Assembly (NCBI GenBank): GCA_964552465.1
Contig: CAZKGR010000002.1
Coordinates: forward strand, 1-64,000
Direction of reading: 5' to 3'
DNA: 64,000 bases
Source of the DNA: BMS3BBIN04 sp964552465
GTDB lineage: Bacteria > Electryoneota > Electryoneia > Electryoneales > Electryoneaceae
Shown here: one piece after another, positions 44,682-53,966 of the stretch
How positions within the stretch are numbered: the first letter of the stretch is position 1
How the letters are laid out: each line of letters begins with the position of its first letter
Notes under the pieces: model-generated
Told to the model about the DNA's origin: nothing
Database searches by the model: none
What the model saw: only the letters and a program-made list of their open reading frames with translations
Translations under genes and position numbers: made by a program

Positions 44682-46352
44682 ATGTTGAGAACAACTTTGT
44701 TCATCATGTGCATGTTGCTGAGTTTATTCGCTGTGCAAACAGCTTCGGCTGAGTGGTCAAGTGTAGACATCGGTAGCTTTGCCTCGATTAATGCTGCGAG
44801 TAATCCACAGGCGAACTCGATGTGGATTGGCGACAATGAAGGCAATGTTTGGGGAAGTTCAGATGCGGGCCAGACATGGTCCGTGTTAACGACGTTTGAC
44901 TGGGCTAATCTGACCGGCATCGATTTCGGTGACGATCTGTTCGGAACTGCATGTACAGAATTCGGCATGATCTACACGACTTCAGACGGTGGCACTACAT
45001 GGACCACTGCATTTGAGATGTGGGGGTATTTCTTCGATGTGTACACCATGCCCGGGACAAATTCCTCATGGGTCGGTGGGCGGAACACGGTTATGCAGCC
45101 CTTTGTTTATTGGACATACGATGGTTGGGTTAATCAGGATGGCTGGTTCTTCTACTACGACATCGACAACGTCTGGTACGAAGGATACGTCAGGGGCATT
45201 ACAGCCTTCACACAGAACGACCTTGTTTCAGTGGGTAACACATGGCTCTGGGACGGTGCTATCGCAACTTCTTCGGATGGAGGTTTCAACTGGACCACGA
45301 CATGGGTTGGATACGGCAACACCGTGTGGGATATTGCTCACAGTGCTGACGGGACAGCGATTGCCGTTACCGATGATGGAAGCATCTTGCGGAGTACCGA
45401 TTCTGGAACAACGTGGTCGGTGGTCCATGCCGGAGCAGGAACTGCATTCAGAGGTGTCGCTGCAGTAGGTACCGATGTGTTCTGGGTGGTTGGTGATAAC
45501 GGAACGATCATGACCAGTGCCGATGGTGGTGTAACCTGGACAACGGAAGACAGCGGCACTGTTTCTAATCTGCGCGGTGTGTCCTTCGCTAATGAAACTG
45601 AAGGTGTTGCCGTCGGTGAAAACGGAACAGTGCTTGTGTACAGCGGTGTTGTGCCTGACCCAGCTACACTTACCCTCACCCCGGTTGTTGATTTTGTTGG
45701 ACCCGATGGTGGCGACATCGTTTATGATGCGCACCTGCTTAGCACCATTGGCGCGACGATGCCGGGTCTGCGGTATCAAACTTTCGTGACGATGCCCGAC
45801 GGAACTCCAGCCCCGACCAATCCGGTTGACGATATTCCGTTTACACATACACCGTTCATGGACGTGACAGTGCTCGGTATGACCTTGACCGTTCCTGCAA
45901 TCGCACCGATAGGAGATTATTGGCTTGAGGCTATTGCAGGCGTTCCTGGCAATCCCGCACTACAGGCTAGCGATAGCTTCATGTTTGTAAAGACATTCTT
46001 TGCCGGTGGTGCTGATGGTGGCGATGAATGGGTTGGTAACGGCAGCTTCAGCGCTGGCGAAGAGACCAATGCTGTTGCGCTTCCTTCGGAATATGCGATG
46101 GGCGATGTGTATCCGAACCCGTTCAACCCGACGACCACGATCACACTTTCCCTGCCAGCAGCTTCCGAGCTGAATCTGCGTGTGGTCAATGTTCTGGGTC
46201 AGGAAGTCGCCTCCCTGGTTGACGGTCAGGTCAACGCCGGCACCCACAGCTTCGTCTTTGATGGTGCGAACCTGGCGAGCGGAGTATACTTCGTGCACGC
46301 CGTGGTTCCGGGCGAGATGAACGCGATTCAGAAGATCACACTGATGAAGTAA
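44682..46352 (+). CDS. Secreted Asp-box (BNR/Ycf48-like) beta-propeller with type IX sorting domain
   Basis: 556 residues. GAAGAGGAG precedes the ATG; signal peptide ends QTASAE. At least five S-x-D-x-G-x-(T/N)-W Asp-box motifs (SSDAGQTW, TSDGGTTW, SSDGGFNW, STDSGTTW, SADGGVTW) mark a beta-propeller over ~25-320, as in sialidase-like or Ycf48-like proteins, but sialidase catalytic residues were not recognised. From ~325 the beta domain (GPDGGDIVYDAHL, SDSFMFVK) and YPNPFNP tail match the HAF-like gene almost base for base. Binding or assembly role outside the cell inferred. Confidence 0.85.
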   Translation: MLRTTLFIMCMLLSLFAVQTASAEWSSVDIGSFASINAASNPQANSMWIGDNEGNVWGSSDAGQTWSVLTTFDWANLTGIDFGDDLFGTACTEFGMIYTTSDGGTTWTTAFEMWGYFFDVYTMPGTNSSWVGGRNTVMQPFVYWTYDGWVNQDGWFFYYDIDNVWYEGYVRGITAFTQNDLVSVGNTWLWDGAIATSSDGGFNWTTTWVGYGNTVWDIAHSADGTAIAVTDDGSILRSTDSGTTWSVVHAGAGTAFRGVAAVGTDVFWVVGDNGTIMTSADGGVTWTTEDSGTVSNLRGVSFANETEGVAVGENGTVLVYSGVVPDPATLTLTPVVDFVGPDGGDIVYDAHLLSTIGATMPGLRYQTFVTMPDGTPAPTNPVDDIPFTHTPFMDVTVLGMTLTVPAIAPIGDYWLEAIAGVPGNPALQASDSFMFVKTFFAGGADGGDEWVGNGSFSAGEETNAVALPSEYAMGDVYPNPFNPTTTITLSLPAASELNLRVVNVLGQEVASLVDGQVNAGTHSFVFDGANLASGVYFVHAVVPGEMNAIQKITLMK

Positions 46353-46358
46353 AATCAG

Positions 46359-46386
46359 TCCTGAGTCTTGAGACTTGAGTCTTGAG
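46359..46386 (+). repeat. Four-unit heptad repeat after the Asp-box gene
   Basis: tcctgag-tcttgag-acttgag-tcttgag, exactly 28 bp, starting 6 bp after the stop codon and followed by TAA. Confidence 0.75.
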
Positions 46387-46393
46387 TAACTGC

Positions 46394-46427
46394 AAATGCC
46401 ACGGATATCAGTCCGTGGCATTTTTCT
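46394..46427 (+). terminator. Rho-independent terminator after the Asp-box gene
   Basis: AAATGCCACGG (46394-46404) with CCGTGGCATTT (46413-46423), then TTCTTCT. 11-bp stem immediately after the heptad repeat. Confidence 0.9.
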
Positions 46428-46472
46428 TCTCTTGTCCGTGTTGGCTTAGCCAACGCGGTTTCGTACTGGATC

Positions 46473-47276
46473 TTAAAACTTCCCATCCTTCATGTCATCG
46501 AGTAACGACTCGTCCGCACGCGGTGTATGATAGTCTGACGGCACCGTGTAACGCGCGGCAGTTTTGAACACATCACGCGCCATCCCGGCGGCGATGGTAA
46601 GCCCTTCAGCCGTCTTCGTGTTCTTACGATCCATCCCGGCAACAACAAGGATCGATAACGCTCGGCAGCGGCGCAGTGACGCCAGCACATATAATGCCGA
46701 GCTTTCCATCTCAGTCACCAGCACACCTGCGTTACGCATGATTTTCCAATGCTTGCGGACAGCATCCTGATCGAGGTTAAACTCCGGTTTCTGCGTGTAG
46801 AAGCTGTCCTTGGCGTGGGTGATACCGATATGCACCGGATGGTCAACTGTCTTCTTCACATCCATCAACGCGTACAGCAGCTCGTGGTTCGCCGCAGCCG
46901 GAAAACCCTCACGGATGAACGCGAGCGTGGTGCCTTCATCCCGCACGACGCCCGTCGGCACTGCGATATGACCGACATCGATATGATCCTGCAACGGGCC
47001 GCACGTACCGACTCGAATGAACGTATGCACGCCCGCAACCGCCAATTCTTCAAATACAATCGCCAATGATGGGCTGCCGATACCTGTCCCCACGATGAAC
47101 ACCTCACGGTCATCATCCGGACCGAGCTTCGCGTGCCACGTGTCCAATCCGCGCCGGTCGGTTACCAGCACCGGATCAACGAATTCGTTCGCCAACTGCT
47201 CGGTACGTTTCGGGTTACCGGTCAGGATAGCGTACCCGGCCTTGTAATCTCCTAACTCCAGATGTTCGAGGATCAT
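46473..47276 (-). CDS. Nucleoside phosphorylase, uridine-phosphorylase-like
   Basis: 267 residues from the ATG with GGAGAG three bases upstream; the frame is open 147 bases further but that part lacks family similarity. PNP/UDP phosphorylase family pattern: AILTGNPKR near 17, VFIVGTGIGSPS near 60, FIRVGTCGPL near 87 and VTEMESSALYVLA near 185 (base and ribose-2'-OH binding Glu-Met-Glu). It cleaves a nucleoside with phosphate to base and ribose-1-phosphate in the cytoplasm. Uridine is the best guess from TGNP and EMESSA; other nucleosides are possible. Confidence 0.88.
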   Translation of the reverse strand: MILEHLELGDYKAGYAILTGNPKRTEQLANEFVDPVLVTDRRGLDTWHAKLGPDDDREVFIVGTGIGSPSLAIVFEELAVAGVHTFIRVGTCGPLQDHIDVGHIAVPTGVVRDEGTTLAFIREGFPAAANHELLYALMDVKKTVDHPVHIGITHAKDSFYTQKPEFNLDQDAVRKHWKIMRNAGVLVTEMESSALYVLASLRRCRALSILVVAGMDRKNTKTAEGLTIAAGMARDVFKTAARYTVPSDYHTPRADESLLDDMKDGKF

Positions 47277-47433
47277 ATACTCTCCGTGTTCCCCATTGCG
47301 GGGATTCGCGTTTTCTCGTATGGTCCTGCAAATGTAACGGCTGAACACGCCCGTGGCAGCAGGATTCAGGGGAAAGGCTCCGCGGAAGGGGATGTGCAGT
47401 TTGGTGGCCATGCGCCGAAACAACGCAGAAAAT

Positions 47434-48384
47434 CTAGTTGGCAGGTGGAAATCGTCGAAGATCGGTCCAATTGAACGTCCACTCTGGAGTTTGGAGCTTG
47501 TCCGTGTCGTTGAGCTGATACCACGGACTCATTTCAGGATTCGTATGGTTCCTTAGGACATGGATATCCTGAGCGGGCATATAGCTCTGAGCGAGCAGGA
47601 ACGCAATCTCATTTGTGTTGCTATTTCGAGCGACATCCACAACGATCACAGCGTGCCCCGGCGATCCTCCCTGCACGAACACATCTCCAGCACGAATGTC
47701 CCCGGGCTTAACCGGGCTCAACTCTCTTTGCAGCGATATTGTACCCGCATACATGAACAAAGTTGACAGATATCGGCGGAAGGATTGATGGGATGAGTCT
47801 TGAGATGCAATCTTCGCGAAATGGACGTCGTTTCCTTCCACGATTGGCCGTATCCCCTGCCGCCAATCGGACCATGAACAACGGTCACCACTCGTGAAAC
47901 TATAGTGTATGGAGTCCTGTTGGCCCGCTGCGAACAAGTATTCCGCGTTCAGGCGAATAACCGCATCCGCACACTGTTGCAAATCTTTGCTGCCGCAATC
48001 AATGTCGAGGACGGCGGCATGGTGACGCTGGCTGGATTTCGGGCGACCATCGAATAGATGCACTTTCGCGTCCCGCGATTTCAATGGCAATCCACGCAGC
48101 CACTCCCCAAAAGAACCTTCCGTAGCAGACTGTCGTTCAAATCCTGCTGGAGGTGAAAATCGTTGCTGCAGAGTTTCATGAACAGCTTCACCCTCAAGCC
48201 ACAGATACCAGTGTAACGAATCACTGTTGCCAGGGAGAGCAGGGATAGAATCCTGAGAATATGTTGCTGAAAAAGGCAGGATCACCAAACAAGCAACTAG
48301 TCCAAGCAGGGGAACGGGCGGCCCTGTTTGCTTGCCAAACAGGGTTTCATAGGATTTGCATGTAATGGAAAAATGGTCGTGCAT
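47434..48384 (-). CDS. Secreted DUF4846-like protein
   Basis: 316 residues from an ATG that is followed by a likely signal peptide (hydrophobic VPLLGLVACLVILPFSATYSQ, though with a long n-region). The mature part has the DUF4846 pattern: SFGEWLRGLPLK, VHLFDGRPK, AVLDIDCGSKDLQQCADAV, FTSGDRCSW, GDVFVQGGSPGHAVIVVDV and LAQSYMPAQDIHVL. DUF4846 has no assigned function. The same frame continues upstream to 49176 without a stop, through GC-rich and repeat-filled sequence; I take that as non-genic or a degraded piece, but a long fusion cannot be excluded. Confidence 0.75.
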   Translation of the reverse strand: MHDHFSITCKSYETLFGKQTGPPVPLLGLVACLVILPFSATYSQDSIPALPGNSDSLHWYLWLEGEAVHETLQQRFSPPAGFERQSATEGSFGEWLRGLPLKSRDAKVHLFDGRPKSSQRHHAAVLDIDCGSKDLQQCADAVIRLNAEYLFAAGQQDSIHYSFTSGDRCSWSDWRQGIRPIVEGNDVHFAKIASQDSSHQSFRRYLSTLFMYAGTISLQRELSPVKPGDIRAGDVFVQGGSPGHAVIVVDVARNSNTNEIAFLLAQSYMPAQDIHVLRNHTNPEMSPWYQLNDTDKLQTPEWTFNWTDLRRFPPAN

Positions 48385-48767
48385 AATGACCTTACCAGTA
48401 ACTGAATGACACCCGGCTTGGAACCAACCCAGACCACCCACCTGTCCATCGGCAATGTTGTGATCGTAACATACGGAACCAGCATGGGCGGAGCGGTAAC
48501 CGTTCCTGGTGCGGAAAATAAGTTCGGGGTAAACTAGACGGCTTTTGTTGATACGCCGGGATTGCTTCAAACCTTTGTTCCATCCACCACCTGACCCACG
48601 AGGAGGGACGCCGGGAGGACGTTTGGGAGGGCGTTTGCGTTTCGGGCGGCGGAGACGGCCGAATTCGTCCAAAAGTTCCGGCGGGACAGGCTGGCCGGTG
48701 CAATCCTTGGTGATGGGTGGTTTGCGAAGTGGGGCGAGGCCGTCGATGCCGAGGGGAAGTGAAGACA

Positions 48768-48795
48768 GGTGTGAGGTATGAGGTATGAGGTGTGA
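48768..48795 (+). repeat. Four-unit heptad repeat, GGTRTGA type (copy a)
   Basis: ggtgtga-ggtatga-ggtatga-ggtgtga, exactly 4 x 7 bp. Preceded by GAAGACA, as is copy b 204 bp away. Confidence 0.8.
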
Positions 48796-48971
48796 GGGAC
48801 AGACAGAAGCTGAACGGCTGATCGTTGTTTCGGCTGATGGATGATCCGCGATAGCCACTTCGTGGTCAATCACGGGCACCTTAAAGGCGGGAGACGGGGG
48901 GCTGGAGTGGGGAGGAACGGAATCGCGCCTGGGGGCGCGAGAATCGGTCCCGGCAGGCGAGATAGAAGACA

Positions 48972-48999
48972 GGTGTGAGGTATGAGGTGTGAGGTGTGA
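48972..48999 (+). repeat. Four-unit heptad repeat, GGTRTGA type (copy b)
   Basis: ggtgtga-ggtatga-ggtgtga-ggtgtga, exactly 28 bp, preceded by GAAGACA. Confidence 0.8.
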
Positions 49000-49021
49000 G
49001 GAACTGACTGGATGGACAACG

Positions 49022-49049
49022 GGCTCTGGTCCCTGGGTACTGGGCTCTG
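49022..49049 (+). repeat. Four-unit heptad repeat, GGCTCTG type
   Basis: ggctctg-gtccctg-ggtactg-ggctctg, 28 bp. Confidence 0.75.
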
Positions 49050-49057
49050 GAAGAGCA

Positions 49058-49085
49058 GGCTGTGGGCGATGGGCTATGGGCTGTG
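49058..49085 (+). repeat. Four-unit heptad repeat, GGCTRTG type
   Basis: ggctgtg-ggcgatg-ggctatg-ggctgtg, 28 bp, eight bases after the previous array. Confidence 0.8.
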
Positions 49086-49239
49086 GGGAAGGGATGGAAA
49101 CGACGAGTTTAAGTACGGCGATAGCCCACCGAATAATGCAAAGCTTCAGAATGAACAGAGGGAGCCCTGCACCCAACGTGCTGAGCGGTGAGCTGGCACG
49201 ATGGGCAAGTTGAAAAGCACGGTTCTGGTAGAATTAATT

Positions 49240-49465
49240 TATTTCCCAATGAGATTGTGCTACTTTTGTGTTTTATTTGTTTCATCTGGTAGGAATTATC
49301 GGGGCTAACAACCTGAATATCTTCAGCTAACTCAACATACAGGACTTCATTATCGCCAAGCGAAATCCAGTCTTTCAAAGTGACAAGCAATTGGTACTCA
49401 AACCCTGCTATAACTGCATTAGCTGAGCGCTTAGGATCACCATGTATAGGTTTTTGCGCAGCCAT
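49240..49465 (-). pseudogene. Truncated N-terminus of a DUF4297/Cap4-like defence nuclease
   Basis: The first ~75 residues of a 118-codon frame starting at 49465 look like the beginning of DUF4297-type dsDNA nucleases: SANAVIAGFEYQLLVTLKDW, VELAEDIQVVS, and YQMKQIKHK, where Glu-Asp and Q-x-K would be the PD-(D/E)xK core. After about 49240 the frame runs into GC-rich, unrelated sequence and stops at 49109. The family normally spans several hundred residues, so only a stump remains. Family call from pattern only. Confidence 0.45.
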
Positions 49466-49635
49466 CGTTCAAACCTCATCCATTTTTGGAAGGAAGTTGA
49501 AGAGTAACTTTAGAACAAAAGAACGGTTGACGAATACTCAAACGATGCTATCATCTTTTATCGTTATCGAACTACGACTCTTACAAGCCATCCATGCGGA
49601 TAGCTTATGCTGAAAAATGCAATTATATCACGAAA

Positions 49636-51825
49636 TCACCCCAACCGCTGCTGAAGCTCTTCCAACAACTGCTTCGCGGCGTGGGGAATGACGGTGCCGG
49701 GTCCGAAGACGGCGGCAGCGCCATTATCATACAGGAACTCGTAATCCTGCGGTGGAATCACGCCGCCGCAGATGACCATGATGTCCTCACGGTCCAGCTT
49801 TTTCAATTCGTCCACCAGTTGTGGAAGCAACGTCTTATGACCGGCGGCGAGTGAGCTCATGCCGACGATGTGCACGTCATTTTCCACAGCCTGACGTGCG
49901 GTCTCTTCCGGCGTCTGGAACAACGGGCCGACATCAACATCAAAGCCGAGATCTGCGAACGCCGTCGCGACGACTTTCGCGCCACGATCGTGCCCGTCCT
50001 GGCCCATCTTCGCCACGAGAATACGCGGACGGCGGCCTTCCTTCGTCTCAAACTGTTCGGTCAGCTTGCGAACATCTTCAATGCTGGCCGACTGTTCGCT
50101 GTCCTTGAATTCCGATGAATACACGCCGCTGATTGTCCTCACCTCCGCCTTGTGACGTCCGACGACCTTCTCGATAGCATCCGAAATTTCGCCCAGTGAC
50201 GCACGCACCTTCGCCGCCTCAACCGCCAACGCTAGCATGTTGCCGGTGCCGTTCTGCGCGGCATCGGTTAGAGCGTTCAACGCTTTCTCGACCGCGCCAT
50301 TATCACGTTCACGTTTCAACTTCTCCAAACGTGCGATCTGCTGACGGCGAACCTCGGTGTTGTCAACATCGAGGATATCAATCGGATCTTCTTTTTCCAA
50401 CCGGTACTTGTTGACGCCGACAATCGTCTCACGTCCGGAATCGATCCGCGCCTGACGACGGGCGCTGGCTTCCTCGATGCGCATCTTCGGCAGACCTTGA
50501 CCAATGGCCTTGGTCATGCCGCCGAGCTCTTCGACTTCCTGGATGTGCGCCCACGCCTTGTGCATCAGCTCATGGGTCAACGATTCCACATAGTACGAAC
50601 CGCCCCACGGATCGACAACGTTGCAAATGCCGGTTTCATCCTGCAAGTAGAGCTGCGTGTTGCGGGCGATGCGGGCCGAGAAATCGGTGGGCAGGGCAAG
50701 GGCTTCGTCGAGTGCGTTCGTGTGTAACGACTGGGTGTGACCCATCGCCGCAGCGTGCGCTTCGAGGCAGGTGCGGACGACATTGTTGAACGGGTCCTGT
50801 TCGCTCAACGACCAGCCGGAAGTCTGGCAGTGGGTACGAAGGGCCATCGATTTTGCGCTCTTGGGATCGAACTGCTTGATCAACTTGGACCACAACAAGC
50901 GGCCGGCGCGCATCTTCGCAACTTCCATGAAATAGTTCATCCCGACCGCCCAGAAGAAGGACAGCCGTGGCGCGAACTTGTCGATGTCGAGGCCGGCCTT
51001 GATGCCGGTGCGGATGTAGTCGAGGCCATCCGCAAGTGTGTACGCCAGCTCGAGGTCAGCCGTCGCACCCGCTTCCTGCATGTGATAGCCGGAAATCGAG
51101 ATGCTGTTGAAGCGCGGCATGTTCTCGCTGGTAAATTTGAAGATGTCCGCAATGATCCGCATGCTGGCTTCCGGCGGATAGATGTACGTGTTGCGGACCA
51201 TGTACTCTTTGAGGATGTCGTTCTGAATCGTGCCGTTGAGCTGGTCAAGTGATGCGCCCTGCTCGAGGGCGGCTACGATGTAGAACGCCAGCACCGGTAA
51301 CACTGCACCGTTCATCGTCATCGAGACTGACATTTCCTTGAGCGGGATCTTGTCGAACAGGATCTCCATGTCGAGGATGCTGTCGATGGCGACACCGGCC
51401 TTGCCGACATCACCAACCACGCGCGGATGGTCGGAGTCATAACCACGATGAGTTGCGAGGTCGAAGGCGACACTCAGTCCCTTTTGTCCAGCGGCTAGGT
51501 TGCGGCGATAGAACGCGTTCGACTCTTCAGCGGTCGAGAAACCTGCATATTGACGGACAGTCCACGGGCGCATGACATACATCGTCGCGTATGGTCCGCG
51601 CATGAACGGAGGCAATCCAGCCAGGTAATCGAGGTGCTCCATACCCTCGAGGTCAGCGGCGGTGTAGAGCGGACGCACCGGGATTTGCTCGTTCGTCTCC
51701 CACAACAGGCTGGAGGGTTCGGACACTTTCGCTTCCGCCATCGCGGCGTTTTCCCACTGGTCAAACGTGCGTGGCTCAGCCTCTGTATTCAGATCAATGG
51801 TGCTGAAATCAGGTATCGTGCTCAT
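49636..51825 (-). CDS. mutB: Methylmalonyl-CoA mutase, large (alpha) subunit
   Basis: 729 residues, typical for the catalytic subunit. It interconverts methylmalonyl-CoA and succinyl-CoA with adenosylcobalamin. The barrel domain has RPWTVRQYAGFSTAEESN near 83-100, the family hallmark with the CoA/active-site Tyr, and ATHRGYDSDHPRV near 122. The C-terminal B12 domain has GQDGHDRGA near 605-613 with the cobalt-ligating His, followed by MSSLAAGH and GGVIPPQD. Its start overlaps the small-subunit stop by 4 bp. Role: propionate degradation or production; no epimerase or carboxylase in the window. Confidence 0.97.
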   Translation of the reverse strand: MSTIPDFSTIDLNTEAEPRTFDQWENAAMAEAKVSEPSSLLWETNEQIPVRPLYTAADLEGMEHLDYLAGLPPFMRGPYATMYVMRPWTVRQYAGFSTAEESNAFYRRNLAAGQKGLSVAFDLATHRGYDSDHPRVVGDVGKAGVAIDSILDMEILFDKIPLKEMSVSMTMNGAVLPVLAFYIVAALEQGASLDQLNGTIQNDILKEYMVRNTYIYPPEASMRIIADIFKFTSENMPRFNSISISGYHMQEAGATADLELAYTLADGLDYIRTGIKAGLDIDKFAPRLSFFWAVGMNYFMEVAKMRAGRLLWSKLIKQFDPKSAKSMALRTHCQTSGWSLSEQDPFNNVVRTCLEAHAAAMGHTQSLHTNALDEALALPTDFSARIARNTQLYLQDETGICNVVDPWGGSYYVESLTHELMHKAWAHIQEVEELGGMTKAIGQGLPKMRIEEASARRQARIDSGRETIVGVNKYRLEKEDPIDILDVDNTEVRRQQIARLEKLKRERDNGAVEKALNALTDAAQNGTGNMLALAVEAAKVRASLGEISDAIEKVVGRHKAEVRTISGVYSSEFKDSEQSASIEDVRKLTEQFETKEGRRPRILVAKMGQDGHDRGAKVVATAFADLGFDVDVGPLFQTPEETARQAVENDVHIVGMSSLAAGHKTLLPQLVDELKKLDREDIMVICGGVIPPQDYEFLYDNGAAAVFGPGTVIPHAAKQLLEELQQRLG

Positions 51826-53966
51826 GAGGTGGCCCCCATCCGCGCAGCGAGCGCACTCAATGTGGTCAGAACATTCGATTTGATGCGGACGAACTCATCC
51901 ACGCCCGCAGCCGTGTACTCGTCCAACTTGTCCTTCGGGTAACCGGCGAGATGGACGGTCATCTGCGTGTCATCCTTAAATGCTCCAGCGATAGCCGGAA
52001 CGGTTTCATCGTAGACCGTATCCAATCCGACGATGACTACCAGCTTCGCGCCGGAGGTTTTGGCTGCTACGATTGCCGCATCGGCATTTGCGTACCACTC
52101 ATCCGACTTAACACGGAATCCCGCCACTTCGTAAAACGAGCGGACGAAATCGAGACGCGGCATGTATTCACCGAACGGTCCGACATTCGCGAGGAATACG
52201 GTCGGTTTGCTTGTGTCCTGCCAGGCTTCCACTGCCCGACGCAGCTTTTCGACGGGTTCGGCGGCGCGATGGGCATCAAGCCGAGTAACCTCTACCCCTT
52301 GAGTGTGTTCATGACGCAGGCTACTGGTGAACTCACCAATAGTCGCCCCGTGCGCGGCGGCTTCGACCACGGCTTCAAACTTCAGATGCGTTTCGCTGGT
52401 CACGATCGCCTGCAACTTCTCGAGCACCTTGATTTCCTGCTGGTGCGTTGACGAGGTCCGCAGCTCCTGTAGCCGTTCAGCGCGCGCTTGATGGATTTGT
52501 GCGAAATCCGGTTTGACCACTTCGTGTGGCTTCTCGGTTGGATTAGCGTAGCGGTTGACGCCGACCAGCACGTCTTTGCGTGAGCCCAGATCCCTAAGAC
52601 GCTGCTCACGCTGTTCGGAAATTTCTTCCTGCAGTCCGCCATCCATCAATACTGCGAGCATGCCGCCACTGGCTTCTATCTTCTGGAACTTGGTCCAGGC
52701 TTCTTCTGCCATCTGCTGGGTCAAGGTCTCGATGTAGTACGAGCCCCCGGCAGGATCGATGACCTCATTACTGTGCAATTCCTCGTTGAGGATGATCTGC
52801 GTGTTGCGTGCAATCCGTCGCGCAAGTTCGCTGGGTGTTTGTGTCATGGCTGCGTCGAACGGTGCGACATGGAGGCTGTCACATCCACCGAGCACTGCCG
52901 AGAACGCTTCCGTTGTCGCGCGTAGCATGTTGGTATGCGGATCGAGCGTGCTCTGACGATAGGTTGAGGTTCGGACATGCATGTGCATCGCACGGGCGGC
53001 GCTGTCACTGCCGCCACATGCATTCACGATCCGTGCCCATAGCATCCGTGCCGCACGCAGCTTGGCGATTTCCATGAAGAAATCGTTACCGGTGGTGAAG
53101 CCGAAGAGAACTCGTGAAGCAGCCATCTCTACCGAGATGCCACGATCTTCCATCTGACGCAGCGCTTCGACACCAGTCGCCATCGTGGTCGCAAGCTCAG
53201 TGACCGCGTCTGCACCCGCATTGCGATATGGGTGACCATATACACAGATAGTTTTCAGGTGTGGCGTATTTTCAATCGCCCAACGGGTGAGAATGGCCAG
53301 TTCTTCGTATGCCCAACTCAGCGGTATCGGCAGGCTGCCGTATTCAGCCAATCCGGCGAGCGGATCCATGCCCGCACTGCCGTGCCATTTGCTGACATCA
53401 ATGTCCTGATCACGCATCAACGCAACTACAAGAGCAGCCGACGGTAATGCCGCGACGCCTGCTTCCACATGCAGGATGGTGTTCTCAAGTTCGACTCCCG
53501 CCAGCGCGTGCTGCATTCCGATCAACGAAGAAACTGAGGTGCCACCCTTGCCGACTTGACCGACTGACGCCTGGTCAGGATCGAAACCCAGCAAAGTTGC
53601 TTCGTCAAGGATAAGGTTGACCGCTGTCTGGCCGCGTTCGAGATCATGTAGAATCGCATCATTGAACTGCTCGTAGGTGGGGTAGGGGAGGGCTTGGGCT
53701 ACCTGCCAGCCCCGCATCTTGTTACCGATACTGCGGGTACCTCGAATAAATGGCTTGTCGCCTGGCAGAACAGAATGCAATGATCCGGCTGGCAGATCGT
53801 CAGCTGTGTACATCCCCTGCAATGTCACACCTTCCGGTGTTGGCGTGAGTATCTTCTTCTCAAATGGGATTCCGCGCAACAAGCGGATTACTTCTTCGCG
53901 CCACTGCTCAAGGGTTGGCACGGAGAATTCTTCCAACAAGCGAGGCTCACTCGCTCCTTGACTCAT
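51822..53966 (-). CDS. mutA: Methylmalonyl-CoA mutase, small (beta) subunit
   Basis: 714 residues, parallel to the large subunit. Barrel part with RGTRSIGNKMRGWQ near 75-88 where the catalytic subunit has RPWTVRQYAGF, TGNDFFMEIAKLRAARMLW near 285 and DPAGGSYYIE near 395. The C-terminal B12-like fold lacks DxHxxG (NVGPFGEY instead), as expected for the non-catalytic partner. First gene of the mutAB operon. A potential promoter should lie in 53967-54150; no cobalamin-riboswitch-like element was seen. Confidence 0.95.
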   Translation of the reverse strand: MSQGASEPRLLEEFSVPTLEQWREEVIRLLRGIPFEKKILTPTPEGVTLQGMYTADDLPAGSLHSVLPGDKPFIRGTRSIGNKMRGWQVAQALPYPTYEQFNDAILHDLERGQTAVNLILDEATLLGFDPDQASVGQVGKGGTSVSSLIGMQHALAGVELENTILHVEAGVAALPSAALVVALMRDQDIDVSKWHGSAGMDPLAGLAEYGSLPIPLSWAYEELAILTRWAIENTPHLKTICVYGHPYRNAGADAVTELATTMATGVEALRQMEDRGISVEMAASRVLFGFTTGNDFFMEIAKLRAARMLWARIVNACGGSDSAARAMHMHVRTSTYRQSTLDPHTNMLRATTEAFSAVLGGCDSLHVAPFDAAMTQTPSELARRIARNTQIILNEELHSNEVIDPAGGSYYIETLTQQMAEEAWTKFQKIEASGGMLAVLMDGGLQEEISEQREQRLRDLGSRKDVLVGVNRYANPTEKPHEVVKPDFAQIHQARAERLQELRTSSTHQQEIKVLEKLQAIVTSETHLKFEAVVEAAAHGATIGEFTSSLRHEHTQGVEVTRLDAHRAAEPVEKLRRAVEAWQDTSKPTVFLANVGPFGEYMPRLDFVRSFYEVAGFRVKSDEWYANADAAIVAAKTSGAKLVVIVGLDTVYDETVPAIAGAFKDDTQMTVHLAGYPKDKLDEYTAAGVDEFVRIKSNVLTTLSALAARMGATS

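Larger units (their letters stand above)
48385..49239. other. GC-rich chimeric stretch carrying heptad repeats
   Basis: About 855 bases, richer in GC than either side. On the minus strand it stays open in frame with the DUF4846 gene and would encode a basic Pro-rich segment (KRKRPPKRPPGVPPRGSGGG) and low-complexity PHTSHLSS-type pieces, the latter simply the translation of the 7-bp repeats. A short stretch around 48385-48560 (GWNKGLKQSRR, RLVYPELIFRTRNGYRSAH) might derive from a real gene I do not recognise. Four 28-bp heptad arrays lie inside. It ends at the broken nuclease-like gene near 49240. Confidence 0.5.

Noticed and set aside
48545..48781. Plus-strand Arg/Gly-rich frame
   Set aside because: Lies opposite the GC-rich stretch, has no ribosome site and is likely a by-product of base composition.
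48768..49085. CRISPR-like array
   Set aside because: Units are 7 bp without spacers and no cas genes are present.
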